Shown here: positions 24,410 through 33,596 of the stretch, piece by piece
Position numbering within the stretch: the stretch's first letter is position 1
Layout of the letters: each line of letters starts with the position of its first letter
Source: Algoriphagus aquimarinus
Lineage (GTDB): Bacteria; Bacteroidota; Bacteroidia; Cytophagales; Cyclobacteriaceae
Reading direction: 5' to 3'
Assembly (NCBI RefSeq): GCF_900112005.1
Contig: NZ_FOKK01000006.1
Span: 124,001 to 188,000 of the forward strand
DNA length: 64,000 nucleotides
Translations under genes and position numbers: made by a program
The notes under the pieces: model-generated
What the model was told of the DNA's origin: nothing
What the model saw: only the letters and a program-made list of their open reading frames with translations
Databases searched by the model: none

Positions 24410-25060
24410 TTAATGAGTTACTGGTTCCTCAATTTTGGCTTTCATGAAGCTCACCTCTCCAGTCTCCACGTCGTAATAGCTACCTACCATTCCTATTTCG
24501 CCACTTTCGAATAATTCTTTTAAGACTGGGCTTTCTTTGATAATGGTGTCCATCATGCAAATCACATTTTGTTTTTCCACCGCATTGATAAATTCAGGAT
24601 CAGTTTGATCTGTGTCAGGCATTACATTTTTAACCTCATCAATAGCAGGATTAATCTTCTCCAGTAAGCCAGTTAAGTTTCCAGTTTTCACTCCTGCGCA
24701 TGCACCTTTAATTGCCCCGCATTTGCTGTGACCAAGAACTACTATAAGTTTTGATCCGGCAAGTTTACAGGCAAACTCCATGCTGCCCAAAATGTCATTG
24801 TTTATAATGTTCCCAGCAATCCTGATACTAAAAACATCTCCTAGACCTTGGTCAAAGATCAGTTCTGCTGAGGTTCTGCTATCAATACAACTCAATACCA
24901 CGGCAAAGGGAAATTGACCGTCTTTGGTTTCATTCACTTGCTCAAGGAGATTTCTATTTATTTTCAGATTATTTATAAACCTCTGATTGCCTTCTTTTAA
25001 TATTTCTAAAGCCTTTGCTGGAGTAATTGTAGCTTGAGTTTCTGCTGTATGTGCTTTCAT
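24410..25060 (-). CDS. Beta-carbonic anhydrase
   Basis: This 216-residue cytoplasmic zinc enzyme interconverts CO2 and bicarbonate. Zinc ligands are Cys58 in SCIDSRT, His111 and Cys114 in VLGHSKCGAI. The Asp60/Arg62 dyad that gates the active site is in the same CIDSR motif. The N-terminal helix KEGNQRFINN is typical of the family. The gene starts 30 bases after the stop of a SulP-type anion transporter on the same strand. Such SulP/carbonic anhydrase pairs are common in bacteria and suggest bicarbonate uptake or pH control, the enzyme keeping the inner pool in balance. Confidence 0.95.
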   Translation of the reverse strand: MKAHTAETQATITPAKALEILKEGNQRFINNLKINRNLLEQVNETKDGQFPFAVVLSCIDSRTSAELIFDQGLGDVFSIRIAGNIINNDILGSMEFACKLAGSKLIVVLGHSKCGAIKGACAGVKTGNLTGLLEKINPAIDEVKNVMPDTDQTDPEFINAVEKQNVICMMDTIIKESPVLKELFESGEIGMVGSYYDVETGEVSFMKAKIEEPVTH

Positions 25061-25090
25061 TTTTCTAATGTTAGGATGTGGGGGATAGGA

Positions 25091-26695
25091 TTAATTTTGA
25101 AACAATTCACTGTATTTGTCTTCTGATAAAACACGTTTTTCCGTGTAGACATTGTTGTTCGATTCAATGTCATTTTCAAGTTTATATGCTTTTTTGAAAC
25201 CTATAAGTACGACGGTGATGCCTTTTTCTTCGGCATTTATCATCTTAAATTCATTGATCAAATCCAAAACATCTTGAGCGATATATACGGTGTCAGATGC
25301 ATCAATAATTACGTTAGAGTGGTCAGGTAATTTGTTAAGGGTAAGCTTGATTGCAGCTTTATTGAGAAATGAAACCTCTTGAGCCAAATCTACATGGATC
25401 ACGTCGCCACGTTTGTATTCCTCTGTTCTGAAATAGTAAGCTTTTTTAATATTTCCTCTAAGAATGAACACAATACTCATAAACATTCCCAATGCTACGC
25501 CATTCAGTAAACCTAGGAAAACGACTGCTAATAAGGTGATGATGAAAGGGATAAATTGATACTTCCCGCGCTGCCAAAAGTGCTTGACGGTACTTGGGTT
25601 TGCCAATTTGTAACCTATCATTAATAAAATGGCGGCAAGTGTCGCCATTGGAATCATATTCAGAATAGTTGGTATACTGAGCACACAGATAAGTAGTAGT
25701 AAACCATGCACAATAGCGGACATTTTGGTTTTTGCTCCTGCGTTTGAATTTGCAGAAGACCTCACTACCACCGAAGTCATAGGCAATCCTCCTAATACTC
25801 CGCTGATTATGTTTCCAATTCCCTGGGCTTTTAATTCCATGTTTGTATTGACAAATCGCTTTAACGGATCCAATCTTTCAGTAGCCTCTATGCATAAAAG
25901 TGTTTCAATAGATGCTACTATAGTTATGGTAAAGGCGACTACCCATACAACTGGATTAAATATCGCATCGTAGGATGGAGTTGCAAAAATGCCTTTGAAT
26001 TCTTCAAAACTGGTTGGTACAGGTAGGCTCACCAAGTATTCTGGGGTGACAACCAAGGAGCTATTTGTCATTATAAATATCCCATTGATCAAGATACCAG
26101 TAGCAACGGCTACTAGTGCACCTGGAACAAGCTTTAGCTTCTTCAAAGCAGCAACTTTGTTCCAGACTATAAGTACTGTTAAAGACGCTGCAGTGATAAT
26201 CAAAATGCCAGGTTGAATCTCTTGAAAGGCGGTAAATAAGTCTGCAAACAGCCCGAAACCAGAACTGATTTCGACGTCTGAACCTAAAGCTAGAGGGATT
26301 TGCTGAATAAGAATAATTACACCAATTCCTGCTAGCATGCCTTCAATTACATTGGAAGGGAAGTAATTAGATATGGTTCCTGCTTTCACAAAGCCCAGGA
26401 GTATTTGCATAGCTCCGGCTAGAATAACGGCTATTAAAAATGCTTCGTAACCAAGATCGGTAATAGCGACGAAAACAATTGCTGTTAGGCCCGCAGCAGG
26501 TCCTGAGACACTTATGTGGGATTGGCTTAGAAATCCGACTACGATACCTCCAATGATTCCTGAAATAATTCCTGCAAATAACGGTGCTCCAGAGGCCAAT
26601 GCGATTCCCAAACATAGCGGTAGCGCTACCAGAAATACGACTAAACCTGATGCAACATCTGATTTCAGATGCGCAAATAGATTATTACTTTTCAT
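25091..26695 (-). CDS. SulP family anion transporter (likely bicarbonate)
   Basis: The 534-residue inner-membrane protein has about 10-12 spans followed by a C-terminal cytoplasmic STAS domain (about 435-530). Family motifs include the start DVASGLVVFLVALPLCLGIALASGAPLFAGIISGIIGG, in particular LPLCLGIA, and SGPAAGL (about 63-69), the SulP substrate-site loop. The STAS part has VIIDASDTVYI. SulP proteins move sulfate, bicarbonate or dicarboxylates, often with Na+. The downstream carbonic anhydrase, 30 bases away, argues for bicarbonate here. It is probably transcribed with the small membrane protein gene upstream (26805-27125), 109 bases away, although no promoter is resolved. Confidence 0.93.
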   Translation of the reverse strand: MKSNNLFAHLKSDVASGLVVFLVALPLCLGIALASGAPLFAGIISGIIGGIVVGFLSQSHISVSGPAAGLTAIVFVAITDLGYEAFLIAVILAGAMQILLGFVKAGTISNYFPSNVIEGMLAGIGVIILIQQIPLALGSDVEISSGFGLFADLFTAFQEIQPGILIITAASLTVLIVWNKVAALKKLKLVPGALVAVATGILINGIFIMTNSSLVVTPEYLVSLPVPTSFEEFKGIFATPSYDAIFNPVVWVVAFTITIVASIETLLCIEATERLDPLKRFVNTNMELKAQGIGNIISGVLGGLPMTSVVVRSSANSNAGAKTKMSAIVHGLLLLICVLSIPTILNMIPMATLAAILLMIGYKLANPSTVKHFWQRGKYQFIPFIITLLAVVFLGLLNGVALGMFMSIVFILRGNIKKAYYFRTEEYKRGDVIHVDLAQEVSFLNKAAIKLTLNKLPDHSNVIIDASDTVYIAQDVLDLINEFKMINAEEKGITVVLIGFKKAYKLENDIESNNNVYTEKRVLSEDKYSELFQN

Positions 26696-26804
26696 GTAAT
26701 TAAATTATGAGTTAAAATTCCTGCACTAGTAAAAACAAGCGTGCTGCCTGTGTGTTTAGTTTGCTCTCAAATGACAGAAAAAGGTGTCAGGGAGAGAGAA
26801 AAAA

Positions 26805-27125
26805 TCAGGAAAACTCCGGGGGAGGAACGATAATTCCAACGTGATGTATGGCCGTCAAATAGCCGACATTGCTAAATTTTATTGTAATTAATTCAGAGAA
26901 TGCTCTTTCGTCTAAATAGGTACTTGTAAAAATATAATCGTCCAGATTTGCAGATACCTTGACTTCATGCTCTTTAGTCTCTTCTTCTGCAAAAGAATAT
27001 ACCATAGAAATATCCGCTTCCTCATCTATAGCTGACACGATAACAGAAGGCACAACCAAAAGGGAAGTTAGTATAACTAAAAACCCAAAGGCAATGATGC
27101 TATATATGGCTTTGCTGAAAATCAA
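26805..27125 (-). CDS. Small exported or membrane-anchored protein of unknown function
   Basis: This 106-residue protein has a hydrophobic N-terminal segment (about 5-32, IIAFGFLVILTSLLVVPSVIV) that could be a signal peptide or anchor. A short acidic stretch (SAIDEEADISMVYSFAEEETKEHEV) follows, then a mainly beta region with aromatic residues, ending in VPPPEFS. I recognise no family. It precedes the SulP transporter and carbonic anhydrase genes on the same strand, so it may be an accessory part of that unit; the 109-base gap leaves this open. Confidence 0.6.
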   Translation of the reverse strand: MIFSKAIYSIIAFGFLVILTSLLVVPSVIVSAIDEEADISMVYSFAEEETKEHEVKVSANLDDYIFTSTYLDERAFSELITIKFSNVGYLTAIHHVGIIVPPPEFS

Positions 27126-27628
27126 TCTTATTAGGTATGAGCTGTGGTTAGCGAATTAAGTAAAAGTCAACGTGAATTGATATCAATTGTTCAATTTTTT
27201 TACGGTTTATTACGTTTTTATACTAAATGAGGGCTGAAAATTATAGAATTGATTTTCTTAGACGTTTGATTTAATAATGATTTTCCGCTCAGTACAGAGG
27301 TTTTGTTTTGCTCTTTCTTCACCAGGAAAATATTTAATGCTTAGGTCTGCGAATGACAGACTATACAAGCAGAGGATAAGAAATTGCATGAATAGCCATC
27401 ATAAAACTACAAAATGAAATTCTTTTGAACCGTAAATTTCTTCAAACTAAAGTTGAAGAAATTTACGTCAGTTACGATAAGCTAAAGAGATATAGAATAT
27501 CATAAACAGTAAAGAGGAGGTGATTTCGATTTCCTGTCATCCTCGCTTGCTGATGGAAAATGACTTTCTACCCGAAATGCAAAGAAATTCAAGAAACTCT
27601 CTTCAATACTAATTCTATATAATTCCTG
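27126..27628. other. Gene-free region with a 15-bp palindrome
   Basis: This A/T-rich stretch has one notable element. CGTAAATTTCTTCAA (27431-27445) and TTGAAGAAATTTACG (27453-27467) are perfect inverted repeats around a seven-base spacer. With no T tract beyond it, it looks more like an operator or a folded transcript end than a standard terminator. No gene was found in the rest. Confidence 0.6.
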
Positions 27629-28399
27629 CTACATCCTAGCGATAGTCATTCCTCCATCTACGCAAAACACCTGACCAGTAGAATAAGGCAAATCTCCTCT
27701 CACCAAGGCAGCAACCACTTTTCCAATGTCTTCTGGAACTCCCATTCTAGGTTCTAGCGTCATTCCGTTTTTCACACCTTGGTGGTAGGTTTCGCGAACT
27801 TTCTCGATCATATCTGTCTCTATCACACCAGGTCGGATCTCATAAACCGGGATTCCAAATTCTGCCATTTTCACAGCCAAAACTTTAGAAAGCATAGCTA
27901 ATGAAGCCTTGGACATACAGTAAGAAGCCCGAGTCTTGGAGGCAACTGTGGCAGAAATAGATGTCACGTTAATTATTGAGATTTCAGAATCAGGCGTGGC
28001 TACTTTAAGTTCTGACATCCATTTTGCGATAGCTTGAGTCAAGAAGAAAGTGCCCTTTTGATTGATGTTCATCAAGTGATCGAAATCGTCTTCTGTAATA
28101 TCAAAAATATCAGATCTCGTTCTCGGAGCTACTCCAGCATTGTTTACCAATACATCGACTTTCCCAAACTTAGCGATCATCCCTGAAACGATGGCTTCAC
28201 GATCCTCTGCAGAAGCAATATTTCCTTGAAGGTATTCCACCCGTACGCCAAATCCTCTCAATTCCTCCAAGGCTTCTCTTACACTCGCCTCTTCACGAAC
28301 TCCATTTATCGCCAGATTAAAGCCTTCTTCAGCGAGTTTTTTTGCGATTCCCAAACCGATTCCGCGGCTTCCGCCAGTGACTAATGCTACTCGACTCAT
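27629..28399 (-). CDS. Short-chain dehydrogenase/reductase (SDR)
   Basis: The 256-residue cytoplasmic classical SDR shows the cofactor motif TGGSRGIG (8-15), NNAG (about 86-89), the catalytic Ser in INVTSIS, the YxxxK pair in YCMSKA (about 157-161), and a C-terminal GQVFCVDGG. SDRs of this form are close to 3-oxoacyl-ACP reductases, but the operon setting points to a sugar-derived keto acid or aldehyde. It is the last gene of a five-gene leftward operon, and its start overlaps the stop of the OYE-like gene by four bases (ATGA). Oxidation or reduction of an unsaturated-uronate product such as 4-deoxy-5-keto-uronate is a reasonable inference. Confidence 0.9.
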   Translation of the reverse strand: MSRVALVTGGSRGIGLGIAKKLAEEGFNLAINGVREEASVREALEELRGFGVRVEYLQGNIASAEDREAIVSGMIAKFGKVDVLVNNAGVAPRTRSDIFDITEDDFDHLMNINQKGTFFLTQAIAKWMSELKVATPDSEISIINVTSISATVASKTRASYCMSKASLAMLSKVLAVKMAEFGIPVYEIRPGVIETDMIEKVRETYHQGVKNGMTLEPRMGVPEDIGKVVAALVRGDLPYSTGQVFCVDGGMTIARM

Positions 28400-29841
28400 G
28401 ATGCTTTGATCGTTTTAAGTGTTTCGTGTATTTCCATTTTTTTGTAAAAAGGATCCAGCGGAAAACAGCCTGAGATCATTCCATTTCTCGGTGCAGTGGT
28501 ACAATCAGAGAAAGTACGGCAGATTTTTGCACGTTTCATCGGTGTGCCAGCCAATACATCTGCTGGTAATTCTGGATAACTCAGTACCATTCTTCCTAAG
28601 CCGATTGAATCCGCTTTTCCTGTTTCCAATACATTTTGAGCAACATTCGGTAGCCATTCCTGCAAATAGGAGTAGGCAGATCCTACGGTGTAGAAACTTG
28701 GGAATGCTTTCTTTACTTCTGCCACCGCATCGATCTGTCGGGCGACTCCATGCAAAGGATCCTCTGGCGGCATGTAACCATCAGAAGGAGGGAAAAGTGC
28801 TGGTCGCTGTATGTGTGGGTTGTAATATGGACTGCCTGCAGTGGTGCAAAGCAATTCTATATCAAGTTTTTCCAGTTCTTTCAAAAACTCAAAAGATTCC
28901 GATAGATTCTCACCTATGCCTGATTCATTTCCTCCGAAAGAGTACTTATAAGGACTTTCGGCAGCTGGAATTCCAGTTCCTTCAGGTCCTTGCTTAAATG
29001 GCACCCAGTCGAAAATGCTCATGCGTACACCAATTTCTAATCCTGGCGCTTCTGCTCTGATTCCCGCTGTTATTTCTCGGATGAAACGGGTTCTGTTTTC
29101 GAGTGACTTGCCATAGTTACCTTCACGGTCGTAGGCGCTCAGGAACTCATGTCCCAAATATCCATGGCAATGCTTGATATCGACGAACTTGTATCCCGTC
29201 TTCTGTGCGCGAACTGCCGCGATCACATAGGCATCGATCAGCTCGGATATTTCTCCATCAGTCATCAGCGGGTAATCGTCGGCCAGACCAAACTTCTTAT
29301 TCAACACTGGATGAGAGTAAAGAATCTTCGGCTCCATTTGAGTTTTGCTATTCGGTTTGCAAAACCTGCCTGAATGCGTTAGTTGCAGGCCTGTGAGCAG
29401 GTCGTCTGAATTCCCGAATGCCGCTTTGTGTTCGTTCTCAACCATTTTAAACAACTCATCGAAATCTCCTAGATTTTGCTCGTTGATCATAAGTTGGTTA
29501 GGATTGGCTCTTCCAGAAGGTTGTACCGCTACCGCTTCGCATCCCCAAAGTAATTTGGCTCCGCTGATCGCAAAGTTCTTCCAGCGTCTTTTGGTGAGTT
29601 CGGTAGGTTTGCCATCCGTGGTGCCATCCCATCCTTCCATCGGAAGAATACAGAAAGCATTTCCTATGGTATTGCCGGCTCGCGTGGTATGAGCTTTCGC
29701 AAAAGGAGAGTTATCTCCGGTTTTTAACTCTTCATCAAAACCCATCGCTATACCTTCTTTGGTAAGATGGTCACGAAGATGCTCTCCTGTTTTCAGCTGG
29801 GCAACTCGTGGGTATTGTGGTTTGTATTTTCCAGTGCTCAT
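28396..29841 (-). CDS. Old Yellow Enzyme-like NADH:flavin oxidoreductase
   Basis: The 481-residue cytoplasmic protein has the FMN-binding TIM barrel of the OYE family. Marks include NAFCILPMEGWDGTTDG near 55-75, where the flavin-phosphate region starts, and AVAVQPSGRANPNQLM. QLTHSGR matches the OYE QLxHxGR motif, followed by FVDIKHCHGYLGHEFLSAYDREGNYGKSLENRTRF, in which HCHGYL and NRTRF match the family HxAHGYL and NRxRF. It is about 100 residues longer than ordinary OYEs, at both ends. Placed between a GH88 and an SDR gene, with four-base overlaps on both sides, it probably reduces or rearranges an unsaturated sugar acid product; that is an inference and no such activity is established for this subgroup. 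Confidence 0.88.
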   Translation of the reverse strand: MSTGKYKPQYPRVAQLKTGEHLRDHLTKEGIAMGFDEELKTGDNSPFAKAHTTRAGNTIGNAFCILPMEGWDGTTDGKPTELTKRRWKNFAISGAKLLWGCEAVAVQPSGRANPNQLMINEQNLGDFDELFKMVENEHKAAFGNSDDLLTGLQLTHSGRFCKPNSKTQMEPKILYSHPVLNKKFGLADDYPLMTDGEISELIDAYVIAAVRAQKTGYKFVDIKHCHGYLGHEFLSAYDREGNYGKSLENRTRFIREITAGIRAEAPGLEIGVRMSIFDWVPFKQGPEGTGIPAAESPYKYSFGGNESGIGENLSESFEFLKELEKLDIELLCTTAGSPYYNPHIQRPALFPPSDGYMPPEDPLHGVARQIDAVAEVKKAFPSFYTVGSAYSYLQEWLPNVAQNVLETGKADSIGLGRMVLSYPELPADVLAGTPMKRAKICRTFSDCTTAPRNGMISGCFPLDPFYKKMEIHETLKTIKAS

Positions 29842-31217
29842 TTGCCTACACAGTTAAAGAAGCTGTAATAATTCTCTCCTTTTTGCATGCGCTGAAGCAA
29901 CAATGCTAGTTCTCGCGCATGGTAATCTCCCCACATGCATGATTCTCCGTATGGAGCTTTCGTAGGGTCTGGGCGATGATCCCAGCCATTTGGCTGATGA
30001 TAAATGGAATGTAAAATCAATCCTTGGTGTGTTGGATCAGTGGATAAATAAGGCTCGCTGAACAAAGCACTAGCGAGCTGCATACCTGTCTGGATATATC
30101 GCTCGGAAGCTTCTTGATCCGTTGATTTCATCCAATTGCCAATTCGGATAAATCCTTGCGCAGCGATACATGCGGCGGAAGAATCGATTGGCTCATGGGC
30201 ATTGTAAGGATCAGATTTCTCGTTCAGATAATCTCCCATTTTATGCAAATTTGGCGCTCCAGTATCCCAATATGGAATGCCGTCGGTAGGTGTATTTGCC
30301 AAGTAAAATTCAGCTGTAGCTTTTGCAGCTTCAGTCAGTTCTTTGATCAAGTCATTTTTAGAAATGATCTCAGAATAATCGCATTCGTCGATTTGATCTA
30401 AAATCTCCAATGTTTCTCCTAAACCACAAATAGCCCACGCCAAACCACGAGTCCAGGTACTGAAACCTGTGTAGCCTTGCTGAGAATTTGGACAGCGGTA
30501 ATTTCCATCATTGGTGTTGAAGATGATTTCATGAGCAGTTCTACCAGAGACATCATAGGTGTCTCTACCATTTCCGTAGTAAATCGAATAGCGAACGGTA
30601 CTCAAAATATGCTGAATAGCTCGCTGAATCAGTGAGATTCGCTTGTCGTTTTCTCCCTGCAATACATGTCCCAATCCATGAGAAACGACCAAAGCTCTAC
30701 ACGAGCGAATCGTGTCCACAAATAAGGAATGTGGTCCATTGAATGAATAAATAAAACCACCGGTTTGAGTTGGAGTCCAGCGCATAGCTTGCACAGCTCC
30801 ACTTACTTTAAGGGCAAGTTGGTAGAAGTTTTTCTCCCAAGCAGCACCTTCAATTTTCCCCTCTTCGATCAGTCGAAGTAGATTTCCATAGGTACTCACA
30901 TTGTTGAAACCATGATCATGCACACCAGTATGCGTGAGGTGCGGAGCCATTTTGTTCAAGGTATTATCTCTGCCGATTTTCAAAAACTGCTCATCTCCCG
31001 TGGCGTCAAACTGGAGAATTGCCGAACCGTACTGGAATCCCTGAGTCCATTCCGTCCAGCCTCTTGTGACATATTTTCCTTTTTCTGTAAAAACAGGAGC
31101 ACCATTCGCAGTATCAAATGATGTCTCTATCAAGTTTATTTTTTCTCCAGAAAGCTCCCAAAATCGTTTGAGTTGAACTTCAAGGTCATTTATGGAAAAG
31201 TTAGGATTGAGTTGCAT
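29838..31217 (-). CDS. Unsaturated glucuronyl hydrolase-like enzyme (GH88)
   Basis: This 459-residue alpha6/alpha6-barrel hydrolase should remove the 4,5-unsaturated uronic acid left at the non-reducing end of oligosaccharides by polysaccharide lyases. The two catalytic-region aspartates appear at Asp101 in GVHDHGF and Asp168 in LFVDTIRSC, with spacing like Bacillus UGL. WTEWTQGFQYG and the C-terminal WDHRPDP fit the family. No signal peptide is seen, so it works in the cytoplasm on imported oligosaccharides, fitting the symporter gene whose stop overlaps its start by 17 bases. Substrate class (glucuronyl or galacturonyl linked to rhamnose or amino sugar) cannot be fixed from sequence alone. 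Confidence 0.9.
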   Translation of the reverse strand: MQLNPNFSINDLEVQLKRFWELSGEKINLIETSFDTANGAPVFTEKGKYVTRGWTEWTQGFQYGSAILQFDATGDEQFLKIGRDNTLNKMAPHLTHTGVHDHGFNNVSTYGNLLRLIEEGKIEGAAWEKNFYQLALKVSGAVQAMRWTPTQTGGFIYSFNGPHSLFVDTIRSCRALVVSHGLGHVLQGENDKRISLIQRAIQHILSTVRYSIYYGNGRDTYDVSGRTAHEIIFNTNDGNYRCPNSQQGYTGFSTWTRGLAWAICGLGETLEILDQIDECDYSEIISKNDLIKELTEAAKATAEFYLANTPTDGIPYWDTGAPNLHKMGDYLNEKSDPYNAHEPIDSSAACIAAQGFIRIGNWMKSTDQEASERYIQTGMQLASALFSEPYLSTDPTHQGLILHSIYHQPNGWDHRPDPTKAPYGESCMWGDYHARELALLLQRMQKGENYYSFFNCVGK

Positions 31218-32619
31218 GTTGTTTCTTTTGTGTTTGAGAATGTGTGATCATAATGACGGCAGTTGCTATAAATAAGACTCCGTACATCAAGTAATCAATA
31301 GGTTGACCAGCTATTTTCCCCGGAACTATTTCTAAAAGCGAAGCGATAAAAGTGGCTAGAGCAAGCGTAGAAAGCACAATTAAGGATTTTGGAGGTTTAG
31401 TGAAAATCACTGCTCCCAATACTACTGGTGCGATCATAGATGTGCCGGTGAAACTCACACGTGCCAGCAAAACGAGTTCGTCGCTCATATAAGTAGAGAA
31501 CACTAATACGATCAGCGAAAAGACCATGATGGAAATCTTGGTAATACGCATATTGGTTTTGTCAGAGCCAGAAAGTAGAGATCTAAGTTCGGTGCCCAAA
31601 GCAAAAATCTGAGCGTTGGTTGTAGAAAGACAGGCGGCAAATAAACCAACCACTGCTAAAGCAGCGACCGGAACGGCTTGATCAAACAACAACGCATTTG
31701 TCAGGAAATCTGCAGTGCTCGCATCAGGATATTTGATTGCTCCATATAGTCCGATGAAGGCCGTTGGTAAAATCACCAACATGGCGAAAATACCTACCGC
31801 ATAGGCCATTCTGTGTACGGATTTTAGGTTTTTCATCACCACCAATCGCGTTGTGAACTGAGGTTGAGAAACTGGTATCAGAATAATAGCAATCGCTGAA
31901 GCGATCAGAAATGGACTGGTGAACAATCCTTTCGGACCAGGAAGCGTGAGTAAATCTGGGTTTGTCGCTGATACTTTTTCAAGTCCAGCTTCCAGTCCTC
32001 CGCTCATTTGCAGGCAAGTCACGCCGATAATCCAAATCACTGTAAGCATGATTACTCCTTGAATTGCATCGCTATACACGATGGCTTTGAGCCCACCGAT
32101 TTCTGAATAAATCAGCATGATGAAGACCAAAAGTGCTGACCATGACCAGTAAGGAAGCATGTCGGGGAAGGCTGCGTCTAAGAATATGGATATCCCGCGA
32201 ATCTGTATAGCTACATAAGGTATCAAAAAGAGAAAGGCACTTGCGAAGACTAAATAGCCAGCGAAGGAATTTCCATAGCAAGATTTCATTAGTCCAGCGA
32301 CGCCTTTGTATCCGTTTATACTTGCTCTTTTGCGTAGCGCAAATCCAAACCAAATCAGGAAAAAGACCATCAATGCATCTGATAAGGCAAGGAAAATCCA
32401 TGCTCCTACGCCGTGAGTTCGGAAGAAATCCGGCATTCCCATAAAGGTGAATGCAGAGAATAACGCTGCTGAGAAAGTCAGGAATCCTAATATCGTACCG
32501 ATGTTTGAACCAGCGAAGATGAAATCGTCCGAGGTTCTTTCTTTACTATAGGAGCGGTAAGAAGCATAGCCGAGCATGGCTATGAATAGCGAGAAGAAAA
32601 ATACTAACCATCCAATCAT
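31201..32619 (-). CDS. Sodium:solute symporter family transporter
   Basis: The 472-residue inner-membrane protein of the SSS family has about 12-13 spans. Family traits are the first helix followed by SKERTSDDFIFAGSN, LGFLTFSAALFSAFTFMGMP (the Na+/substrate-binding helix), and GLKAIVYSDAIQGVIM, the well-known SSS signature (about 175-190). It is encoded with a 70-residue partner whose stop overlaps its start by four bases, as with small accessory proteins of some symporters. The GH88 gene follows with a 17-base overlap. The likely cargo is a uronate-containing oligosaccharide or monosaccharide, inferred from the operon. Confidence 0.92.
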   Translation of the reverse strand: MIGWLVFFFSLFIAMLGYASYRSYSKERTSDDFIFAGSNIGTILGFLTFSAALFSAFTFMGMPDFFRTHGVGAWIFLALSDALMVFFLIWFGFALRKRASINGYKGVAGLMKSCYGNSFAGYLVFASAFLFLIPYVAIQIRGISIFLDAAFPDMLPYWSWSALLVFIMLIYSEIGGLKAIVYSDAIQGVIMLTVIWIIGVTCLQMSGGLEAGLEKVSATNPDLLTLPGPKGLFTSPFLIASAIAIILIPVSQPQFTTRLVVMKNLKSVHRMAYAVGIFAMLVILPTAFIGLYGAIKYPDASTADFLTNALLFDQAVPVAALAVVGLFAACLSTTNAQIFALGTELRSLLSGSDKTNMRITKISIMVFSLIVLVFSTYMSDELVLLARVSFTGTSMIAPVVLGAVIFTKPPKSLIVLSTLALATFIASLLEIVPGKIAGQPIDYLMYGVLFIATAVIMITHSQTQKKQHATQS

Positions 32620-32828
32620 TGCTTCTTCGGGTCTTCAAATGGAAAAACTTTTGAGCCTATGAAGGTTGCAAATACTACAAGTAGGGTGACAAGGAAGCCT
32701 GTCCAAAATACGAATGGCACTTTTGCCAAGCTGGGTTCAAGTTTTCCTTCTCTGAAAACAAAAAGATAAGTACATATTGTCATGACAATGACAGCAAGCA
32801 CCAGTGTTTTCCATTGTTTGGATTTCAT
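32616..32828 (-). CDS. Small two-span membrane protein, symporter partner
   Basis: This 70-residue protein has two membrane spans (about 8-24 and 38-58) with a short linker containing EGKLEPSLAKVPFVFW, then a short charged tail (FEDPKKQ). Small proteins with LxxxPFxFW between two spans are common accessory partners of sodium:solute symporters (DUF3311-like). The assignment rests on that motif and on position, since the gene overlaps the start of the symporter by four bases. It is the first gene of the five-gene operon. The 130 bases upstream must hold the promoter, but no TAnnTTTG box is evident on this strand. Confidence 0.8.
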   Translation of the reverse strand: MKSKQWKTLVLAVIVMTICTYLFVFREGKLEPSLAKVPFVFWTGFLVTLLVVFATFIGSKVFPFEDPKKQ

Positions 32829-33015
32829 GATAATTGTTTAAGGTTATTTTGGATAAGTTGGGTTTTACCTAAAGATGATTTTAAGTATGGCTTAAAATAG
32901 CAATTATCTTTTTCAATACTAACCTGTATTGGTGCTAGGGGGGTGATTTTGTTACGAAATGGATTTCATAAAAAATTGTAACTTATTGCGCATTGTTTTA
33001 GAAAACCGAAAAAGA

Positions 33016-33543
33016 ATGAGCAGGCTCAGTGGTATATTAATAATAATTTTTCTCCTGAATAGCTCAATTCTATCAGGACAGGATATATCTCAAAAATATC
33101 CAGACCTGATCAAAAGAGTCGAACGTATTAACAAAGACAATTTATTAGAGAAAGTGATTCTAGAAAATGAAGAATTCATGACTCAGATGACAGACGGTGG
33201 GGGAGAACTTATAGGGTATTTTGAAAATGGACAGATTCAAAAAATTACAGCAAAAACCGGACTCTCATTCGGAATAGAAACCTTTGACTATTATTTCACT
33301 GATGGGAAATTGATTTTTACATATGAACTTTTAGAAGGATTTCCTTACAACGACAGCACATCCAAATTCGACTACACAAATCTAGAAACTAGTTTTGTCG
33401 GACGCTATTATTTTAAAGACAGCAAACTTATCGACTCAGAGATAACGGGACATGATCGTTTTGAGGACGAGATGTTTGACATGGGGACAACGTTGATAAA
33501 AGATATGAACGAGTATCTGGATAAATTAAAAAAAATGAAGTGA
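33016..33543 (+). CDS. Exported protein of unknown function
   Basis: I place the start at ATG 33016, where a clean signal peptide begins (MSRLSGILIIIFLLNSSILSG, cleaved near residue 22), rather than at the in-frame ATG 32959, which would add 19 polar residues before it. The mature protein has about 153 residues and is mainly beta, with segments GELIGYFENGQIQKI, ETFDYYFTDGKLIFTYELLEG and GRYYFKDSKLID. This pattern of ENGQI/TDGKL strands resembles short repeats of secreted beta-meander proteins. No family is recognised, and it is alone on its strand. Confidence 0.7.
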   Translation: MSRLSGILIIIFLLNSSILSGQDISQKYPDLIKRVERINKDNLLEKVILENEEFMTQMTDGGGELIGYFENGQIQKITAKTGLSFGIETFDYYFTDGKLIFTYELLEGFPYNDSTSKFDYTNLETSFVGRYYFKDSKLIDSEITGHDRFEDEMFDMGTTLIKDMNEYLDKLKKMK

Positions 33544-33596
33544 AGCAACACCTGTTAAACTATTAACGGTAATATCTGTATCACAACTTACAAAAA

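Noticed and set aside
32959..33015. Upstream ATG extending the exported protein at 33016
   Set aside because: It would put 19 polar residues before a well-formed signal peptide.
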